Assembly: GCF_014649855.1 (NCBI RefSeq)
Contig: NZ_BMTV01000034.1
Span: 1-42,278, forward strand
Reading direction: 5' to 3'
Origin: Streptomyces roseolus
GTDB lineage: Bacteria; Actinomycetota; Actinomycetes; Streptomycetales; Streptomycetaceae
DNA: 42,278 nt
Made by a program: the position numbers and the translations under genes. The notes beneath the pieces are model-generated. The model worked only from the letters and a program-made list of their open reading frames with translations. It was not told the origin of the DNA and made no database searches. Shown piece by piece: positions 1 through 8,178 of this stretch (its first letter is position 1; every line of letters begins with the position of its first letter).

Positions 1-71
1 GCCGTTCGTCAGATCCCCACGTCCCACAGGACGTGATCATCAACGAACAAGATCCACTTTCGCAACAGACC

Positions 72-749
72 CTAGCCCCCGGGGGTCACCAGGCCCGACT
101 CGTAGGCGAAGACCACCGCCTGCGCGCGGTCCCGCAGGTCGAGCTTGGCGAGCACCCGACCGATGTGCGTCTTCACGGTCTGCTCGGCGAGCACGAGCCG
201 TTCCGCGATCTCCTGGTTGGAGAGCCCCCGGGCGATCAGTTCGAGCACCTCGGTCTCACGCGGCGTCAGACCGTTGAGCCGCAGCGCCGTCACGTCCTTG
301 CGGGCTGCGGGGCGGGTCGCCGCGAAGTCGGCGATGAGCCGCCGGGTCACGGACGGCGCGAGCAGCGCGTCGCCCGCCGCCACGATCCGGACGGCGGCGA
401 TCAGGTCGGCCGGCGGCGCGTCCTTGAGCAGGAACCCGGACGCCCCGGCCCGCAGCGCCTCGTACACGTAGTCGTCGACGTCGAAGGTGGTCAGCATCAG
501 CACCCTGGGCCGGTGCACCACCCCGGCCGGCGGGTGCAGGATCTCCCGGGCCGCCGCGAGCCCGTCCAGCTCCGGCATCCGCACGTCCATCAGCACCACG
601 TCGGGGTGGACGGCCCGCGCCACCTCGACGCCCTGCCGCCCGTCCGGCGCCTCCCCGACCACGTCGATGTCGGCCTGGGCCGCGAGCAGCGCGGCGAATC
701 CCGCCCGCACCATGGCCTGGTCGTCCACGATGATCACCCGAATGGTCAC
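72..749 (-). CDS. NarL/FixJ-family response regulator
   Basis: Two-component response regulator of 225 aa. The receiver domain (about 1-120) has the acidic pair D9-D10, the phosphorylatable D55 in LMDVRMPELDG and the conserved lysine in LLKDAPP near 107. A LuxR-type helix-turn-helix (about 155-215) carries the signature LTPRETEVLELIARGLSNQE. Start is GTG at 749, preceded by AAGGG; it gives the usual receiver start MTIRVIIVDD. The histidine kinase gene lies upstream on the same strand, about 190 bp away, so the two form a cognate pair separated by a repeat element. By family, the phosphorylated protein binds DNA and controls transcription. Target genes cannot be told from sequence, though the repeat array upstream of the kinase is a candidate site. 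Confidence 0.95.
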   Translation of the reverse strand: MTIRVIIVDDQAMVRAGFAALLAAQADIDVVGEAPDGRQGVEVARAVHPDVVLMDVRMPELDGLAAAREILHPPAGVVHRPRVLMLTTFDVDDYVYEALRAGASGFLLKDAPPADLIAAVRIVAAGDALLAPSVTRRLIADFAATRPAARKDVTALRLNGLTPRETEVLELIARGLSNQEIAERLVLAEQTVKTHIGRVLAKLDLRDRAQAVVFAYESGLVTPGG

Positions 750-791
750 ACGGCACCCTTGTCTGCGAGACGTTTCCCCGTCCGCCCGACT

Positions 792-940
792 CTAGGGCGT
801 GTCTTCCGGATCATGCCGGGCTCGTGACTCCCCGGCTACCGCTGGGAGGCGCCCCCACCGCAGGGACTCCCCCTCCGCCTTGCGACGCACGGCACCGGGC
901 GCCGCGAGCCGATCCGGCCTGATCCGAAAGACACGCCTAG
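792..940. repeat. MITE-like element with ~26-bp inverted ends
   Basis: The arms at 792-819 (begins CTAGGGCGTGTCTTCCGGAT) and 915-940 (ends AGACACGCCTAG) are inverted copies differing by a few substitutions and one 1-nt gap. A shorter GGCTCG/CGAGCC pairing lies inside. No ORF is encoded. The right arm supplies the stop codon of the kinase gene and the left arm ends before the response-regulator start. The layout fits a miniature inverted-repeat element or dispersed intergenic palindrome inserted between two operon genes. It could also act as an RNA hairpin reducing read-through. Confidence 0.6.
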
Positions 941-2307
941 TTCGCGGCCGGGCCCCGGCCCGGATCCGGACCCGGTGCCGTCTCCGCGCCCGTCGGTGCG
1001 AGGGGGAGGCGGGCGGCGACGCGGAAGCCGCCGTCCGGCAGGGGGCCGGTGTCGAGGGTGCCGCCGGTCAGCCGGACGCGCTCGCGCATGCCGACGAGGC
1101 CGTGTCCGGTGCCCGCGCCCTCCAGGGGCGCGGCCCGCTCCGTGGCGGGGCCGTTGACCACCAGGACCGTCAGCAGGCCGGAGCCGTCCTCCCGCACCGA
1201 CACCCGGGTGGGCGCGCCCGGCGCGTGCCGCACCGCGTTGGCGAGGGCCTCCTGCACGATCCGGTACGCGGACAGGCCCACCGCCTGCGGCACCTCCGTC
1301 CGCCCGTCCACGAGCTCCGCCGCCAGCGACAGCTCGGCCGGCACCCCGGCCCGTACGGTCGCCTCCACCAGCTGCTGGAGCCGGTCGAGCCCGGGCTGCG
1401 GGGCCCGTTCGCCTTCGCTCCCGTCGCTGCGGAGCACCGCGAGCAGCCGCCGCATCTCGGCCAGCGACTCCCGCGCGCTGCCCGCGATCGACGTGAACTC
1501 CTCGCGGGCCGCGTCCGGGAGCCCGGGGATCCGGTACGGCGCGGAGTCCGCCTGCACGGTGATCACCGACATGTGGTGCGCGACGACGTCGTGCAGCTCG
1601 CGGGCGATCCTGGCCCGCTCCTCCAGGAGCGTGCGCCGGGCCCGTTCGGCCTCGCTGATGGTCTCCTGCTCGGCGAGCCTGCGCTGGGCCTCGCCGCGGG
1701 CCCGGAGCGAGGAGGCCAGGAGCAGCAGCACGCCGCTCAGCACGAAGAGCAGTGTGGTGACGCCGGACTGGCCGTACGGCCGCACGAGCTCCAGGAGGTA
1801 GCCGGCCGCGCCGGTCGCCAGCCACACCCCGACGAGGGTGCGGCGCGGCTCGCGCAGCCCCAGCGCGAGCATCAGCGCGCAGTAGCCCACGACCGCCGGC
1901 GGCGTCCACGGCCACAGCCGGGCCTGCGGCCCGTCGGAGGCGAGCTGGACCAGCGCCCCGGCGATGTCGGCGGGGAGGACGACCCACCAGGCCTGGAGCG
2001 GCCGGGTGGTGGCGAGCAGCAGCGGCGCGGTCTGCGCGGTGGCGATCGCCCCGGCGAGGGCGCCGGGCACGTCGTAGTCGGTGATCAGCAGGTGGACGGT
2101 GACCGGGAGCAGGGAGGCGACGAGGGCGACCCCGAACGCGTACGGCAGCAGCCGCGTCCACCGGGCCGAGGCGCCGCCGAAGGGGGCGGCGCCCGGGGTG
2201 GCGGGGGTGGCGAAGGTGGCCTCCAGGGCCTGGAGGACCGCCCGTGACCAGCTCTGGAGCCGCACGGCGAGCGGGCCGGGGCGCGGTCGCTTCTCGAACG
2301 CTTTCAT
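937..2307 (-). CDS. Sensor histidine kinase, HisKA_3 type
   Basis: Membrane sensor kinase of 456 aa, cognate to the downstream NarL-type regulator. The N-terminal half (about 50-200) has several hydrophobic segments. A cytoplasmic linker follows, then the dimerisation/phosphoacceptor helix with ARELHDVVAHHMS (H239). The HATPase domain has an N-box QEALANAVRHAP (about 350-362) and a glycine-rich GTGHGLVGMRERV. The usual DxGxG of the G1 box reads VVNGPA, a common degenerate form in actinobacterial kinases of this class. The start is ATG at 2307; no clear Shine-Dalgarno precedes it, so a leaderless message or another start is possible. The stop codon lies in an inserted inverted-repeat element. 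The sensed signal is unknown. Confidence 0.93.
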   Translation of the reverse strand: MKAFEKRPRPGPLAVRLQSWSRAVLQALEATFATPATPGAAPFGGASARWTRLLPYAFGVALVASLLPVTVHLLITDYDVPGALAGAIATAQTAPLLLATTRPLQAWWVVLPADIAGALVQLASDGPQARLWPWTPPAVVGYCALMLALGLREPRRTLVGVWLATGAAGYLLELVRPYGQSGVTTLLFVLSGVLLLLASSLRARGEAQRRLAEQETISEAERARRTLLEERARIARELHDVVAHHMSVITVQADSAPYRIPGLPDAAREEFTSIAGSARESLAEMRRLLAVLRSDGSEGERAPQPGLDRLQQLVEATVRAGVPAELSLAAELVDGRTEVPQAVGLSAYRIVQEALANAVRHAPGAPTRVSVREDGSGLLTVLVVNGPATERAAPLEGAGTGHGLVGMRERVRLTGGTLDTGPLPDGGFRVAARLPLAPTGAETAPGPDPGRGPAAN

Positions 2308-2394
2308 GTCGGGTCAGCCTAGGTTCGCGGCCCGGCCCCGTCGTCGTACCAGGGGGGTCGATTCCGGATCGGACCCTGGTATGACGTCGGCCCG

Positions 2395-2640
2395 GGTCGG
2401 GACGGCATAGGACGTCCGCCGGGTCGGGACGGCGTAGAACGTCCGTCCGGGCCGGGGCGGCGCAGGACGTCCGTCGGGTCGGGACGGCGCAGGACGTCCG
2501 TCCGGGCCGGGGCGGCGCAGGACGTCCGTCGGGTCGGGACGGCGTAGAACGTCCGTCCGGGCCGGGGCGGCGCAGGACGTCCGCCGGGTCGGGACGGCGC
2601 AGGACGTCCGTCCGGGCCGGGGCGGCGTGCGGCACCCGCC
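2395..2640. repeat. 55-bp tandem repeat array carrying GGACGTCC palindromes
   Basis: A unit beginning GGGTCGGGACGGCG recurs at 2421, 2476, 2531 and 2586, an exact 55-bp period. Each unit is made of two diverged half-units of 27-28 bp (GGGTCGGGAC... and GGGCCGGGGC...), and nearly every half-unit carries GGACGTCC or GAACGTCC. Fifty-five is not a multiple of three, so the array is not a protein repeat, although an open frame runs across it by chance. It lies between the SHOCT gene end and the histidine kinase start, in the kinase's upstream region. Confidence 0.85.
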
Positions 2641-2656
2641 CGGGGCCGGGACGGCG

Positions 2657-3559
2657 TTACAGCTCGGCGAGCAGTTCCGTCTTCTTCGCCGCGAATTCCT
2701 CGTCCGTCACCAGGCCCGCCCGGTGCAGTTCGCCGAGGTGCCGAATCCTTTCAGCAATGGCCCCGGGGTCACCGTGCGCCGCGCTGCGCACCCCCGCGGG
2801 GACGGGAGCGCGGTCCTTGGCGCGGATCGCCGCGAGGACCGCCGCCGCGAACGGCAGGGAGTCGTGCACCGGGCCGTACCCGAGCCCGAAGACCACCGAC
2901 GCCGGATCGTGGTCCGGCCGCTCCGGCCGGGGCGTCCCGCCCCGGGGGAGCAGCCGCAGGAACCCGCCGGGGGAGTCCGGGGTGCGCCACTCGACCCCGC
3001 TCAGCTCCCGCACCGGGAAGACCTGGTCCCCCGTCTTCCACTTCTCCGACGTGGCCATCGTCGACGACCAGCGGAAGGTGACCTCGGACGTCCCGTCGAA
3101 CGTCGCCTTCCCGTCGTACGCCTTGAAGGAGATCGGCCCCTGCGGCGGCGCCACCAGGAAGCCGGAGTCCCAGCGATCGACCGGGTCCAGTGGATCCAGC
3201 GGGTCCGGCGGCCCCGCGGGGATCACCGCGGCCAGCTCGTCGCGCAGCCGGGCGGCGAGCTCCTCGCGGTCGGCGGGCAGCGCGAGGCGGTACGGGTCGC
3301 AGGTCTCCTTCAACTGCCCCGCGGCCGCCTCCATCAGCGGATCGGCGCCCGGCCGCGGCACGGCGTGCAGCACGACGGTGCCCCGCCTGCCCGGCGCGAG
3401 CGTCGCCGCGGACAGCGCCTCGTACGGCACGCGTCGCTCGCGCAGCGCCTGGAACAGCCTCGGCGTACGGATCCCCCGTTCGAAGCGGATGACGAGGGCG
3501 TCGCTCTCGAACTCCCAGGTGGCATGAATTCCGGCCAGCACATCACCCATACGCCTCAT
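2657..3559 (-). CDS. DUF4429 and SHOCT domain protein
   Basis: Protein of 300 aa. The first ~130 residues look like a DUF4429 module (for example ALVIRFERGIRTPRLFQALR). A second similar beta-rich half spans about 150-250, with FKAYDGKATFDG and VVFGLGYGPVHDSLPFA. The last ~35 residues (IRHLGELHRAGLVTDEEF, then AAKKTELLAEL) are a typical SHOCT helix pair, a short C-terminal oligomerisation module. There is no signal peptide or membrane segment. The starts at 3559 and 3550 (MRR or MGD) are both possible. The biochemical function of this family is not established. It stands alone on its strand, with the repeat array just after its stop. Confidence 0.85.
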   Translation of the reverse strand: MRRMGDVLAGIHATWEFESDALVIRFERGIRTPRLFQALRERRVPYEALSAATLAPGRRGTVVLHAVPRPGADPLMEAAAGQLKETCDPYRLALPADREELAARLRDELAAVIPAGPPDPLDPLDPVDRWDSGFLVAPPQGPISFKAYDGKATFDGTSEVTFRWSSTMATSEKWKTGDQVFPVRELSGVEWRTPDSPGGFLRLLPRGGTPRPERPDHDPASVVFGLGYGPVHDSLPFAAAVLAAIRAKDRAPVPAGVRSAAHGDPGAIAERIRHLGELHRAGLVTDEEFAAKKTELLAEL

Positions 3560-3624
3560 CGTAAGCGGCGCGTGGCCGTGCGTCGCCCCTCGGAACTATG
3601 GGGAAATTCCGTGATCTACGCGCG

Positions 3625-4839
3625 TCAGAGCTCGGTGCCGCCGGAGATTCCCCCGTGGCAAGCGCTGTCGGCACGTGCGCAGACGACCCGGCCGAAGGCT
3701 CCCGCGCCGATCGCCGCGAAGTTCCCGAGGCTCTCCGTCCCCGGCTCGAAATAACCGCTGTGCCCGGCCGCTCCGGCCGCCGAGACCAGTCGCGCCCCGA
3801 ACTCCGGCGCCACCGGGTCCGCCCCGTGCCCGACCCCGCCGACCTCCAGGTGGGGGACGTCGGCGATCCAGTCCTCCGCGTCCCGCATCGCCCATATCCG
3901 CGCCTTCGTGCCCAGCTCGGCGGCGGTCTCCGCCCGCATCCCGGGGCTGCCGGCCACGGTCAGGTCCGTCACCCGCTCGGGCAGCCGCGGCGCGGCGATC
4001 CCGCAGAGCACGGAGCCGTAACTGTGGCAGAAGAGCGCCACCCGCGCCGTTCCCGGCAGTCCCTCGGCGAGCCGGACGAGCCGGTCGGCGCCGGTGGCGG
4101 CGAGCCGTCCGGTCGCCGCGTCCACGCCGACGCGGGCGGGCGCGGTGTAGCCGGCCCAGGCGATGACCGCGACCCTGGCCCCCGGGGCGGTGCGCCGCTC
4201 GGCCTCGTACAGGGCGCGCGCCATGCCGACGGGGGCGGTGTACCGGCCGTGGGTCTTCTGGAAGGTGAGGAGATGGGTGTCGACGCCGGGCACGACGACC
4301 GACACCCGCCGGGCCCGCTCCAGGTCGCCCAGGACCTCGGCGACCCGGCCCGTACCGGTGGGGTCGAAGGCGAGGATCCGGCGGTCGGGGGCGAGGAGGG
4401 ACCGGAGGCGGTCCACCCGCCGGCGGGCCTCGTGCCGGCCCTCGGAGGAGAGGCGGGGGTCGTCGACGCGGGGCCGTTCGGCCGCGAGCGCGCGGGCGAG
4501 GCCGATCCGGTTGGCGCGGTAGCGCAGGGCCGGTGGTGCCCCGTCGAGATTGCCGACGACGAAGGGGTGCCGCTCGGCGAGGTCCTCGGCGCGGGCCGTC
4601 CCGAGGGCGGCGAACCAGGCGGCGACCGTCCGCGGCGGGGCGGTGGCCGGATCCGGCGGCGGGACGTCCGCCGTCCGCTCCCGCGCCCAGGCGGCCAGCG
4701 CGGCCTCCATGGACGGACCGGCCGCGGGCCGCTGCCGGGCGGTGGTCCACCCGGTGGTGGCCAGCATCACGAGGACGACGGCCAGTGCGAGCAGCGTGCG
4801 CAGGACGGCGAGGGACGGCGGGACGTCGGCGGAGGTCAC
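3625..4839 (-). CDS. Alpha/beta hydrolase, DUF1023 family
   Basis: Protein of 404 aa with an N-terminal hydrophobic segment (about 11-30, LRTLLALAVVLVMLATTGW), either a membrane anchor or an uncleaved signal. The C-terminal half is an alpha/beta-hydrolase fold of the DUF1023 type found widely in actinobacteria. The nucleophile elbow reads FCHSYGS (serine nucleophile), followed by LTVAGSPGM, a loop typical of this family. A late HLEVGGVGHGADPV supplies a possible catalytic histidine. The substrate is unknown; family members are annotated as putative secreted or surface esterases/lipases. Start is GTG at 4839. The 246 bases upstream, to the TetR gene end, show no gene. Confidence 0.85.
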   Translation of the reverse strand: MTSADVPPSLAVLRTLLALAVVLVMLATTGWTTARQRPAAGPSMEAALAAWARERTADVPPPDPATAPPRTVAAWFAALGTARAEDLAERHPFVVGNLDGAPPALRYRANRIGLARALAAERPRVDDPRLSSEGRHEARRRVDRLRSLLAPDRRILAFDPTGTGRVAEVLGDLERARRVSVVVPGVDTHLLTFQKTHGRYTAPVGMARALYEAERRTAPGARVAVIAWAGYTAPARVGVDAATGRLAATGADRLVRLAEGLPGTARVALFCHSYGSVLCGIAAPRLPERVTDLTVAGSPGMRAETAAELGTKARIWAMRDAEDWIADVPHLEVGGVGHGADPVAPEFGARLVSAAGAAGHSGYFEPGTESLGNFAAIGAGAFGRVVCARADSACHGGISGGTEL

Positions 4840-5085
4840 GGGCGCACACCCTAGACGGCCGAGATGACGGACCGGCCGGGAGCGGCCCGTGCGGGAGCCC
4901 CGCCCGGCGGGGCGCCGCGACCGGACGTCCGGCCTCGTGCCGACGTCGTGGCGGCCTCGTGCCGCACTCGGGCCGGAGTCGTGCTGGGCTGGTGTCCGCC
5001 TCGATCCGGACTCGCGCCGGCCGTGAACCGCCCTGGTTTTCGGCCCGGTTCGGGGTCGGGCGCGGGGTCTGCCCGGGGCCGCGCG

Positions 5086-5736
5086 TCAGTCCCGCGTGCC
5101 GGGCTCCCGCCAGTGGAGGGAGAGCGCCGGGCCGAGGTGGTCGAGGTACCGCTCGGTGAGGGCGCGGATGGCCTCCAGGGTGCGGTCCGTGCCCTTGCCC
5201 CACATCTGTCCCGTGACGCGCATCACGCCGCAGAAGGCGGCCACCGCGATCCGGGGCCGCGGGTCGGCGTCCACGTCGAGCCCCTCGCGGCGGGCGACGA
5301 GCCGGGCGACGGTCTCCTCCATCTCGCTGGACCGGCGCAGGTGCGCGGCGAGCAGCGCCGGCGTCGACTCGATCATGAGGAAGTTCCGCAGGTACAGCTC
5401 GACGGGGACGACCTCGTGGATCGCGTCGCCCACCCCGTCCCAGGAGGCCAGCACGGCGTTGCGCATCGCGTCGAAGGGCCCCTCCTCGGGCGGGCGCGCG
5501 GCCAGCGCCCGGACGAACTCCTCCTCGACGATCCGCTGGAGGGCGAAGGCGACCTCCTCCTTGGAGGCGAAGTAGCGGAAGAACGTCCGCTGGGAGACCT
5601 CCACCGCCTCGGCGATCTCGTCGACGGTGGTCCGCTCGTACCCCTGGGTGGTGAAGAGCTCCAGGGCGACCTTGATGAGCGCGTCGCGGGTGCGCTGTTT
5701 CTTCCGCTCACGCAGGCCGGGCGCGGACACGGTCAA
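5086..5736 (-). CDS. TetR-family transcriptional regulator
   Basis: Regulator of 216 aa divergent from the drug-exporter gene. The N-terminal TetR helix-turn-helix is clear (about 10-60): RTRDALIKVALELFTTQGYE, then TTVDEIAEAVEVSQRTFFRY and FASKEE. The C-terminal ligand/dimer domain is helical and diverged, as usual. The start may be TTG at 5736 or GTG at 5730; neither has a strong ribosome site. The divergent layout, with an inverted-repeat pair in the 124-bp spacer, makes repression of the exporter gene and of itself the likely role. The inducer is probably a substrate of the pump. Confidence 0.92.
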   Translation of the reverse strand: MTVSAPGLRERKKQRTRDALIKVALELFTTQGYERTTVDEIAEAVEVSQRTFFRYFASKEEVAFALQRIVEEEFVRALAARPPEEGPFDAMRNAVLASWDGVGDAIHEVVPVELYLRNFLMIESTPALLAAHLRRSSEMEETVARLVARREGLDVDADPRPRIAVAAFCGVMRVTGQMWGKGTDRTLEAIRALTERYLDHLGPALSLHWREPGTRD

Positions 5737-5796
5737 AGGAGTCTCTTTTCGGTGGATTGCGGGAGCTTCTCCCTGATCAGCGTACCTGTGAGCTAC

Positions 5797-5847
5797 GTGA
5801 CAGTTACCGACGCGTGAATCGCTTTGTCAATTGTCAGTGACTGTCAC
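5797..5847. promoter_or_regulatory. Paired operator between tetR-like and exporter genes
   Basis: GTGACAGT (5797-5804) and ACTGTCAC (5840-5847) are perfect inverted copies. A second near-palindrome, TCAGTGACTGTCA, overlaps the right half. The right site ends 13 bases before the exporter ATG. Such spacing in a divergent tetR/MFS spacer is typical of TetR operators; binding is inferred. Confidence 0.6.
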
Positions 5848-5860
5848 TAGCCTCGTTCTC

Positions 5861-7483
5861 ATGACTAGTCAGACCACCGTGGAAAAGACCCCGCAGGGTC
5901 AGGGGGGCGCCCGGGAACCCGTACCGGGCCCGGCGAAGGGCCTGCGCGGCCACCCCTGGCTGACTCTGTTCGCCGTCGCGGCCGGCGTGATGATGGTCGC
6001 GCTCGACGGCACGATCGTCGCCATCGCCAACCCCGCCATCCAGGCCGATCTCGGCGCCACCCTGGACCAGCTCCAGTGGATCACCAACGGCTACCTGCTC
6101 GCGCTCGCCGTCGCCCTGATCACCGCCGGCAAGCTCGGCGACCGCTTCGGCCACCGCCAGACCTTCCTCATCGGCATCGCCGGCTTCGCCGCCGCGTCGG
6201 GCGCCATCGGCCTCTCCGACTCGATCGCCGCCGTCATCGCCTTCCGCGTCCTCCAGGGCCTCTTCGGCGCCCTGCTGATGCCGGCCGCGCTCGGCCTGCT
6301 CCGCGCGACCTTCCCCGCCGAGAAGCTGAACATGGCGATCGGCATCTGGGGCATGGTCATCGGCGCCTCCACCGCCGGCGGCCCGATCCTCGGCGGCTTC
6401 CTCGTCGAGCACGTCAGCTGGCAGTCCGTCTTCTTCATCAACGTGCCGGTCGGCGTCCTCGCCCTCGTGCTCGGCCTGGTGATCCTCAAGGACCACCGCG
6501 CCGAGAACGCCCCGCGCTCCTTCGACGTCCTCGGCATCGCGCTGCTCTCCGGCGCGATGGGCCTGCTCGTCTGGAGCCTCATCAAGGCCGGTGCGGACTG
6601 GGGCTGGGCCAGCGGCAACACCTGGGGCTGCCTGATCGGCTCGATCGTCCTCTTCGCCGTCTTCGCGGTCTGGGAGACGAAGGTCAAGGAGCCGCTCATC
6701 CCGCTGGGCATGTTCCGCTCCGTGCCGCTCTCGGCCGGTGTGGTGCTGATGGTCCTGATGGCCTTCGCCTTCATGGGCGGCCTCTTCTTCGTGACCTTCT
6801 ACCTCCAGGGCGTGAAGGGCCTCGGTCCGATCGACGCCGGTCTGCGGCTGCTGCCGCTGACCGCGATGATGATCGTCTCCTCGCCGCTGGCCGGCGCGCT
6901 CATCACCAAGTTCGGCCCGCGGGTGCCGCTGGTCGGCGGCATGGTCTGCACGGCCGCCGCGATGTTCGGCATGATCACGCTCTCCTCCGGCACGAGCACG
7001 CTCGCCATGTCCCTCTGGTTCGCCCTCCTCGGCCTGGGTCTCGCCCCGGTCATGGTCGGCGCCACCGAGGTCATCGTCGGCAACGCGCCCCTGGAGCTCT
7101 CCGGCGTCGCCGGCGGTCTCCAGCAGGCCGCCATGCAGGTCGGCGGCGCGCTCGGGACCGCGGTGCTCGGCGCGGTCATGTCCTCCAAGGTCGCCGGCTC
7201 CTTCGCGGAGAACTGGAAGGAGGCCGGCATCCCGGTCCCGGTCGACCCGCGCCTGGAGGAGGCCGCCGAGTTCGGCATGGCCCCGGAGGCGATGGCGAAG
7301 GCGCCCGGCATGACCCCGGACCTGTTCGCCAAGATCACCGACGTCATCCACGACACCTTCCTGCAGGGCATGGGCCTCGCCTTCACCGTCGCCGGTGTCG
7401 TCGCGGTGGTCGCGGCCCTGGTCGCCACCCTCACCAAGCGCGGCGAGAACGCGCAGGCGGGCATGGGTGGCGGGCACATCTGA
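5861..7483 (+). CDS. MFS drug exporter, DHA2 (EmrB/QacA) 14-TM family
   Basis: Integral membrane drug:proton antiporter of 540 aa. The first helix follows a ~35-residue cytoplasmic tail (LFAVAAGVMMVALDGTIVAI), including the LDGTIV motif of DHA2 pumps. Motif A is GKLGDRFGHRQ between TM2 and TM3; the motif C region reads GGPILGGFLVEHVSWQSVFF, followed by the diagnostic FINVPVG. Hydrophobic segments fit 14 helices. The ATG at 5861 (MTSQTTVEK) is preferred over an upstream in-frame start at 5831 that would fall inside the operator. Transcription is probably controlled by the divergent TetR protein. The exported compound cannot be predicted. Confidence 0.95.
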   Translation: MTSQTTVEKTPQGQGGAREPVPGPAKGLRGHPWLTLFAVAAGVMMVALDGTIVAIANPAIQADLGATLDQLQWITNGYLLALAVALITAGKLGDRFGHRQTFLIGIAGFAAASGAIGLSDSIAAVIAFRVLQGLFGALLMPAALGLLRATFPAEKLNMAIGIWGMVIGASTAGGPILGGFLVEHVSWQSVFFINVPVGVLALVLGLVILKDHRAENAPRSFDVLGIALLSGAMGLLVWSLIKAGADWGWASGNTWGCLIGSIVLFAVFAVWETKVKEPLIPLGMFRSVPLSAGVVLMVLMAFAFMGGLFFVTFYLQGVKGLGPIDAGLRLLPLTAMMIVSSPLAGALITKFGPRVPLVGGMVCTAAAMFGMITLSSGTSTLAMSLWFALLGLGLAPVMVGATEVIVGNAPLELSGVAGGLQQAAMQVGGALGTAVLGAVMSSKVAGSFAENWKEAGIPVPVDPRLEEAAEFGMAPEAMAKAPGMTPDLFAKITDVIHDTFLQGMGLAFTVAGVVAVVAALVATLTKRGENAQAGMGGGHI

Positions 7484-7499
7484 CCCGCGTCCGGCCCGT

Positions 7500-7668
7500 G
7501 CCCGACCGTGCGGGGCCCGGAGGGGCCTTGGAGTGGCCTGGAGGGGTTCCGGAGTGCCTCGGGGGGACCGGAGGTGGCCCGGAGGGTCCGGAGGTGGCTC
7601 GGGGGGTCCGGAGAGGCCCGGGGGCCCGAAGGGGTCCGGAGGGGCTTCGAGGACCCTGAGGTTCCCTA
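7500..7668. repeat. G-rich degenerate repeats (GGTCCGGAGG-type)
   Basis: This stretch after the exporter stop is built of imperfect short repeats around GGTCCGGAGGTGGC and GGCCTGGAGGGG, with many runs of three to six G on the + strand. No gene is supported. The G-run density could allow quadruplex formation in DNA or in the 3' end of the exporter mRNA; this is an inference. Confidence 0.6.
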
Positions 7669-7710
7669 GGGGGCCGTCACCCGTTCGAAGGAACGGGGGC
7701 GGCCCCCCTT
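7669..7710 (+). terminator. Strong hairpin after the exporter gene
   Basis: A two-step stem: GGGGGCCG (7669-7676) pairs with CGGCCCCC (7700-7707), and inside it CCCGTTC (7680-7686) pairs with GAACGGG (7691-7697) around a GAAG loop. There is no long T tract, as usual in Streptomyces terminators. Confidence 0.6.
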
Positions 7711-7776
7711 CCGTTCGGCGGATCACTTCCTCCATGCTCGTGATTACAGAGAGTGACGACATGGGGGATGATCTGC

Positions 7777-8178
7777 ATGAACGCAAAGACGATGGCCGTA
7801 CTCACGGGACTGGCGGCCCTGCTCCTGGCCACCCTCCCGGCCGCATCCGCTCCGGCGGCTCCGGCAGCCGCGGCGGCTCCGGCCGCCGGGACCTCGCTGG
7901 GGGTCTGCGGGCCCGGGCGGCTCTGCCTCTGGCCGAAGCCCGACTTCAAGGGCCGGCCGTGGACGTACGAACTGGCGACGACGGACCTCGACAGCTGCGT
8001 CGCCCTGCCGGCGGGGGCCTCGGCCCAGTCCCTGGCCGTCCGCACCGGCCGGCCGGTGACGGCCTACCAGTCGCCGGAGTGCGCGGAGACGGGCGAGTTC
8101 GAGACCTACCCGGGCCGGGGCACCTGGGTCCCGCAGACGCCCTACGAGGTCAGAGCCTTCAAGCTCTGGGAGCGGTAG
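7777..8178 (+). CDS. Secreted peptidase inhibitor I36-like small protein
   Basis: Small exported protein of about 133 aa from the chosen ATG (MNAKTMAV); in-frame starts at 7753 and 7768 are less likely because GGGGGA sits about 9 bases before 7777. A signal peptide is obvious: hydrophobic AVLTGLAALLLATLPAASA, then an Ala/Pro-rich stretch. The mature part has four cysteines (CGPGRLCLWPKPDFKG, then DSC and PEC) and the small aromatic beta pattern of the I36/SMPI-like family. Several I36 members inhibit metalloproteases, but many Streptomyces homologues are untested. Its last bases overlap the 3' end of the convergent K+ channel gene. Confidence 0.75.
   Translation: MNAKTMAVLTGLAALLLATLPAASAPAAPAAAAAPAAGTSLGVCGPGRLCLWPKPDFKGRPWTYELATTDLDSCVALPAGASAQSLAVRTGRPVTAYQSPECAETGEFETYPGRGTWVPQTPYEVRAFKLWER

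Noticed and set aside
836..2635. Long minus-strand frame through the histidine kinase and the 55-bp array
   Set aside because: It runs in the wrong frame for the kinase motifs, and its repeated Arg/Pro peptide arises from a 55-bp DNA period that would change frame every unit.
2395..2640. CRISPR-like array
   Set aside because: The units are contiguous diverged tandem repeats with no variable spacers and no cas genes nearby.
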